From Curtobacterium sp. ISL-83 (lineage in GTDB: Bacteria > Actinomycetota > Actinomycetes > Actinomycetales > Microbacteriaceae): 64,000 nucleotides of DNA. The DNA is taken from the NCBI RefSeq assembly GCF_018613895.1, contig NZ_JAGGPH010000016.1, forward strand, positions 124,001 to 188,000, written 5' to 3'. The position numbers and the translations under genes were made by a program. The notes beneath the pieces are model-generated. The model was not told the origin of the DNA. It saw only the letters and a program-made list of their open reading frames with translations, and searched no databases. Of the stretch, positions 59,843 through 64,000 are shown in pieces; position 1 is the stretch's first letter; each line of letters opens with the position of its first letter.

Positions 59843-61455
59843 CGGGTCTCCTCCGCGGGGCCGGTGTTCGGCTCCCAGCCGGCCTCGCGCAGGGCCGCAC
59901 GGGCCTCGTCACGGGCGGAGTACGGGGTGCGGACGCCCTGGATGTCGCGGTAGTCCTGGTGGCCGGGACCGGCCCAGAGGATCGAGTCCCCCTCGCCCAC
60001 CAGGCTGATCGCGGTGCGGATCGCGGCCTCGGGAGGCGTGACCTCGTGGAGCTCGTGCTCGGGGAAGGCCTCGTGGGCGGCGTCGACCAGGGTCTTCCGG
60101 ATCGATGCGGCGTCCTCGAACCGGGGGTGGTGGTCGGTGATGACCAGGATGTCCGACCCTGCGGCGGCCACTCGGGCCATGTCCGCGCGCTTGGTGGTGT
60201 CGCGGTCGCCGTCGGCACCGAAGAGCATCAGGACCTTGCCGGACGTGAACTGCCGCACCGCGGCCAGGGTGTTCTCGAACGCGTCCGGGCTGTGGCCGAA
60301 GTCGACGTAGACACTCGGTCCGCGGTCGCCGGACACCCGCTCGGTCCGGCCGGGCAGGTAGCACTCGATGGCGCTGACGGTCGGGGCATCCTCGTAGTGA
60401 CGGTGGTTGCTCTCGAGCGCCTGCGCGATCGCGCCGAGTTCGAACCCGCCCTCGACGAGCATCACGATCGCCAGTGCGGCGTTCGCGGCCATGTGCCAAC
60501 CGATCAGCGGCACCCGGGTGGTGAGCTCGCGGCCCTCCGGTCCGGTCAGGCGGAACTCGGTGTACGCGGCGTGCGCTTCGACGATGTCGACGTGCCACTC
60601 GGCCTCGACGTCGGGGTGCACGGTGATGGTCGTGACCGGGATCCGGGAGTCCTGCACGACGCGGTGGCCCCAGTCGGTGTCGAGCGAGACCACGCCGCGG
60701 CGCGCGTGCTCCGGCTGGAACAGCGGCAGCTTCGCCTGGTAGTACTCCTCCATGTCGGCGTAGTCGTCGAGGTGGTCGTGCGACAGGTTCGTGAACGCCG
60801 CGACGTCGAAGACGATGCCGTCGACACGGTGGCGGCTGAGTGCCTGCGCGCTCACCTCCACCGCGACGGCACGGACCTCGCTCTCGCGCATCCTGGCCAG
60901 GAGGGCGTGCATCTCACTCGCCTCCGGCGTGGTCAGCCGACTCGTGACGCTGAGGGAACCGATGTGCCGTTCCGCGGTGCTGCTGAGCCCGGCGACCAGG
61001 CCGAGCTGCTTGAGGATGCCCTCGAGGATGTACGAGGTGCTCGTCTTCCCGTTCGTCCCCGTGACCGCGAAGAGCTGCGGCAGGTCGGTGGCCTCGTCCG
61101 GGTGCGTGCGGTACACCCACGCCGACACGTCGCCGAGCGCCGCCCGGGGGTCGTCGACGACCAGGACCGGGAGGCCGGACGGCTCCGCGAGCGCGACACC
61201 GTCGGCGTCGGTCAGGACCGCCACGGCACCGCGCTCGGCGGCGTCGGTGGCGAACTGCGCCCCGTGGCGGTTCGCACCGTGCACGCCGACGAACAGGTCA
61301 CCGGGCTGCACCTCGGCGGCGCTCAGGGTGACGCCGGTGGTCTCGACGGCGTCGACCGAACCGACGACGCGCAGACCGAACGCGTTCGCGAGTTCGGCGA
61401 CGGGCCTCGGGGTCGGGTGTTCGGGCCGGAGGACCGGGGGGATCCGAGCGGACAA
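59839..61455 (-). CDS. murE: UDP-N-acetylmuramoyl-dipeptide--third amino acid ligase (MurE)
   Basis: Adds the third amino acid of the stem peptide. 538 residues from the TTG at 61453-61455 (LSARIPPVLRPEHP), which has AAGGAG upstream although only three bases away; GTG codons at 61473 and 61476 are alternatives. Motifs: PGDLFVGVHGANRHGAQF, ATP loop VTGTNGKTSTSYILEGIL, LTTPEASEMHALLARM, TNLSHDHLDDYADMEEYY, YVDFGHSPDAFENTL. The substrate-defining DNPR of meso-DAP enzymes is replaced by HHPR (residues 442-445, following D441), so the added residue is probably not meso-DAP. Confidence 0.95.
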   Translation of the reverse strand: MSARIPPVLRPEHPTPRPVAELANAFGLRVVGSVDAVETTGVTLSAAEVQPGDLFVGVHGANRHGAQFATDAAERGAVAVLTDADGVALAEPSGLPVLVVDDPRAALGDVSAWVYRTHPDEATDLPQLFAVTGTNGKTSTSYILEGILKQLGLVAGLSSTAERHIGSLSVTSRLTTPEASEMHALLARMRESEVRAVAVEVSAQALSRHRVDGIVFDVAAFTNLSHDHLDDYADMEEYYQAKLPLFQPEHARRGVVSLDTDWGHRVVQDSRIPVTTITVHPDVEAEWHVDIVEAHAAYTEFRLTGPEGRELTTRVPLIGWHMAANAALAIVMLVEGGFELGAIAQALESNHRHYEDAPTVSAIECYLPGRTERVSGDRGPSVYVDFGHSPDAFENTLAAVRQFTSGKVLMLFGADGDRDTTKRADMARVAAAGSDILVITDHHPRFEDAASIRKTLVDAAHEAFPEHELHEVTPPEAAIRTAISLVGEGDSILWAGPGHQDYRDIQGVRTPYSARDEARAALREAGWEPNTGPAEETR

Positions 61456-61490
61456 GTGCTCCTTCTTCCTCACCACGTGGACGGGTCGGG

Positions 61491-63260
61491 CTACCACGTT
61501 GACGGGTAGGTCCGTGCCTGCGTCGTGGAGGGGGCGACGCGGTACTTCTCGAGCACCTGGGACATGAGTGTGCGGAACGCCGGAGCCGCGCCACTGGACC
61601 ACTTGTTGGCCTGCGGCTTCGTGAACGTCACCGTGACAACATACTGGGGGTCCTCGGCGGGTGCCATTCCGGCCACCGACGTGATCCGCTCAGAGCCGTA
61701 GCCCTTCGCGCCGTCCGCGACCTCGGCGGTCCCGGTCTTCGCGGCGATGTTGTAGCCCGAGATCGGCTTCATCCCCACGAGCGTGCCGCCGGTGACCACG
61801 CTCTGCAGCATGTCGACGACCTGGGTGGCAGCGGCGTTCGACACGACACGCTTGCTCTGCACGTCGGGCGCGTCGATCGTCTTGCCGTCGGCCGTCTGGC
61901 AGCCCTTCACGAAGTGCAGCGGGATCCGGACACCCCCGTTCGCGAGGGTTTGGTAGATGCTCGCGACCTGGAGCGCCGTGGTCGAGATGCCCTGGCCGAA
62001 CATCGAGTTGATGCCCGTCTGCTGGTCCCAGTTCGGGCTCTGCCCGTAGTTCATCGACGGCTGGCCGGGGTAGTCGATCGCCGACTCGGGCTGGAACAGC
62101 CCGAACGCCTTCATGTAGTCGTACCGTTGCTGCTGGGTCAGCCGTTGCCCGAGCTCCGTGATGCCGACGTTCGACGAGTCGCGGAGGATGCCCGTCAGCG
62201 TCAGGTTCTCGGTGGGGTGGAACTCGGAGTCGTGGATGGTCCCGCCCCAGGGGAAGGTCCGCGAGTACGGCACGACCGCCTGGTCGGTGGGGCTGGACTT
62301 GCCCTGGTCGATGAGCGCCGCCGCGATGGCCGCCTTGATCGTCGATCCGGGTTCGTAGCTCGCCGTCAGGGCACGGGACCCGTAGGCGCCCTTGTCCTTC
62401 GTCCCGTCGACGTTGTTCGGGTCGACGGTCGGGTAGTCGGCGACGGCGAGGAGCTCGCCGGTCTTCACGTTCGTGACGGTCGCGGTGGCGGACTCGGCAC
62501 GCAGGTCCTTCGCGGCGGACGCGACGGTCTGCTGCGCCATGTACTGCAGGTCGCTGTCGATGGTGGTCTCGAGCGTGCCGCCGTTCTTCGCCTTCTTGGT
62601 GGTCACCGTGCTGCCCGGGAGCTGCACGCCGTCCTCGCCGCGCTCGTACGTCTCGGAACCGTTCGACCCCGCCAGGCACTTGTCGTACGCGTACTCCAGC
62701 CCGGCCTGCGCACCGTCGGTGCCCATGAAGCCGGTCAGCGCGCCCGTGGTCGCCCCGGTCGGGTACACCCGGGCCGCCTGCTTCTCGGCGTAGATCCACG
62801 GGATGCCCAGCGCGGTGACGGCCTCGTACTGCCCCACGTCGAGCCCCTTCGCCACGTAGGCGAAGTCGGACCGGGGGTTCGCCGCGATCACGTGTTGCAT
62901 CGCACCGACCGTGGCTCCGGAGGCCTTCGCCAGCGCTTGCAGGGCGGTGTCGACGGAGACGTTCTTCACCCGCGACCCACCGAGCTTGCCCACGAAGTCC
63001 TTCACCAGGCGCGGTGCGGTGGTGATGTTGTACCGGCTCACGCTGTCGGCCAGCTGCGTCCCGTCGCGGTCCACGATCGAGCCGCGGGTCCCGGCGATCG
63101 TCACGGGGATGCTGCGCTTCGCCTTCGCGGCGTCGTTGAGTTCGGCTGCCTGCACGACCTGGATGTCGACGAGGCGGACTACGAAGACCGCCACCAGGGC
63201 GATCACGGCGATCATGACGATGCTGTATCGCAGGCGTCGGTTGCGGATCGTCTTCGTCAC
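61491..63260 (-). CDS. ftsI: Class B penicillin-binding protein, FtsI/PBP3 transpeptidase
   Basis: Cross-links septal peptidoglycan in complex with FtsW. A single N-terminal membrane helix (YSIVMIAVIALVAVFVVRLV) is followed by the pedestal domain (RGSIVDRDGTQLADSVSRY) and the transpeptidase domain. Active-site motifs: SxxK with Ser306 and Lys309 (YEPGSTIKAA), SxN at 362-364 (DSSNVG) and KTG at 508-510 (AAKTGTAEV). 589 residues with no PASTA domains. The gene lies 49 bp after ftsL and 35 bp before the chosen murE start. Confidence 0.97.
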   Translation of the reverse strand: MTKTIRNRRLRYSIVMIAVIALVAVFVVRLVDIQVVQAAELNDAAKAKRSIPVTIAGTRGSIVDRDGTQLADSVSRYNITTAPRLVKDFVGKLGGSRVKNVSVDTALQALAKASGATVGAMQHVIAANPRSDFAYVAKGLDVGQYEAVTALGIPWIYAEKQAARVYPTGATTGALTGFMGTDGAQAGLEYAYDKCLAGSNGSETYERGEDGVQLPGSTVTTKKAKNGGTLETTIDSDLQYMAQQTVASAAKDLRAESATATVTNVKTGELLAVADYPTVDPNNVDGTKDKGAYGSRALTASYEPGSTIKAAIAAALIDQGKSSPTDQAVVPYSRTFPWGGTIHDSEFHPTENLTLTGILRDSSNVGITELGQRLTQQQRYDYMKAFGLFQPESAIDYPGQPSMNYGQSPNWDQQTGINSMFGQGISTTALQVASIYQTLANGGVRIPLHFVKGCQTADGKTIDAPDVQSKRVVSNAAATQVVDMLQSVVTGGTLVGMKPISGYNIAAKTGTAEVADGAKGYGSERITSVAGMAPAEDPQYVVTVTFTKPQANKWSSGAAPAFRTLMSQVLEKYRVAPSTTQARTYPSTW

Positions 63261-63309
63261 GCGGTGCGGTCCTTCCCGGGTGGTGCGTCAGGGTGATCCC
63301 GCCCGCAGG

Positions 63310-63996
63310 TCACCGGGTGGTGGGTGCCTGGAGCTGGTTCGGGTCGGACTCTACGGAGGACTTCGGGGAACCCTGGCTCGACGCGCTGGCGCCGCCGGTG
63401 TTCCCAGCGTCGCCCGTCGTGCCGGACGTGGTGTCGGTGCTCGACGCGGTGGAGCCCGTCGTCGCGGCCGCTCCCGCGCCGGTCGTGGTGCTCGTGGAGG
63501 TGCCTGCTGCTCCGCTCGCCGTGCTCGCAGCCGAGCCGGACGCTGAGCCGGTCGCCTTGCCCGTCTCCTTGCTCGCCGAGGTGTCCCCCTGCGAGGCGGC
63601 GAGCGGCACGCCGTTCAGCAGCGCGTTCGGCACCTGGTTCTCACTGCTCGCAGTGGCCTCGTCCGGCGCGGCCGGCGTCGGCGTGCCGTACACCCGACCG
63701 GTCTTGGGGTCGAGGTACACCGGCGTCGAGTTCGCGATCATCCCGAGCGACTGCGCGTTGCGGGCGAGGTTCTGCGGCGAGTCGAGCACCCGCAGGTTCT
63801 CGGACAGGGACTGCTGCGTCCGCGACAGCTTCGTCTGCTGCGCCGACAGTGAGCTCAGCGTGTAGGCGCCCTGGCTGAGCACCATGCTGATCCCGAGCTG
63901 GGCCAGGAGCAGGATCCCGAGCGCTGCGACCGCGATCACCGCGAACGCGATGCGGGGGCGTGCTCGGCGCTGCACCCGCGTCGGCGTGACCTCCAC
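63310..63996 (-). CDS. ftsL: Probable FtsL-like septum protein, start possibly outside window
   Basis: A 228-residue protein in the ftsL position, just upstream of ftsI. One membrane helix (IAFAVIAVAALGILLLAQLG, about 16-36) is followed by a coiled coil (SSLSAQQTKLSRTQQSLSEN) and LRVLDSPQNLARNAQSLGMI, which together define FtsL/FtsB-like proteins. The last 110 residues are low-complexity Ser/Thr/Gly/Ala with no recognisable fold. A GTG at 63994-63996 is the first start visible, but the frame is at the window edge, so the true start may lie upstream. Confidence 0.75.
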   Translation of the reverse strand: MEVTPTRVQRRARPRIAFAVIAVAALGILLLAQLGISMVLSQGAYTLSSLSAQQTKLSRTQQSLSENLRVLDSPQNLARNAQSLGMIANSTPVYLDPKTGRVYGTPTPAAPDEATASSENQVPNALLNGVPLAASQGDTSASKETGKATGSASGSAASTASGAAGTSTSTTTGAGAAATTGSTASSTDTTSGTTGDAGNTGGASASSQGSPKSSVESDPNQLQAPTTR

Positions 63997-64000
63997 GAGC

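Overview
The window is about 64 kb of very GC-rich (roughly 70%), densely coding chromosome from a high-GC Gram-positive bacterium. Three things point to Actinobacteria, and within them to Microbacteriaceae: the hrcA-dnaJ2 pair, a dcw cluster without ftsA that runs on through ftsZ-yggS-sepF-yggT-divIVA-lspA-rluD-dnaE, and the cydABCD and ctaCDF sets. A Curtobacterium-like genus is my best guess, but no marker here proves it. Almost every gene is core housekeeping. I see no CRISPR array, prophage, integrase, transposase, tRNA or rRNA, and I found no previously undescribed multi-gene system.

Left part (1-15.3 kb): a 3'-truncated dnaJ and its repressor gene hrcA with a degenerate CIRCE-like operator, a DUF4870 membrane protein, hemW divergent from a HAD phosphatase, a DUF1990 protein, lepA, rpsT with a clear terminator, then holA, comEC, comEA and leuS. 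comEA carries a clear single-base frameshift, and comEC has lost its expected stop, so the DNA-uptake locus looks damaged (or mis-sequenced).

Middle part (15.4-36.6 kb): a cydABCD operon (cytochrome bd oxidase plus its CydDC exporter) preceded by a dyad operator candidate; a four-gene osmoprotectant/quaternary-amine ABC transporter; a TetR regulator; an App1-type phosphatase and a GH15 glycosidase; a divergent glucose-6-phosphate dehydrogenase; ctaC-ctaD-ctaF of the aa3 oxidase; erpA; an M20 peptidase; and a DUF3043 protein. Strong hairpin terminators separate these units, and several share the 12-mer CGGACGGGAGGC.

Right part (36.6-64 kb): a roughly 530 bp non-coding block of degenerate long repeats, then pyrD, nrdR, hisD, a TIGR02569-type kinase-fold protein and dnaE. 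After that comes the cell-wall and division cluster, all on the minus strand. In transcription order it is ftsL, ftsI, murE, murF, mraY, murD, ftsW, murG, murC, ftsQ, ftsZ, yggS, sepF, yggT, divIVA, lspA, rluD. The Mur ligases build the UDP-MurNAc-pentapeptide, MraY and MurG make lipid II, FtsW and FtsI polymerise and cross-link it at the septum organised by FtsZ/SepF/FtsQ/FtsL, and DivIVA marks the poles. MurE has HHPR where meso-DAP enzymes have DNPR, which fits an organism with unusual (B-type) peptidoglycan.
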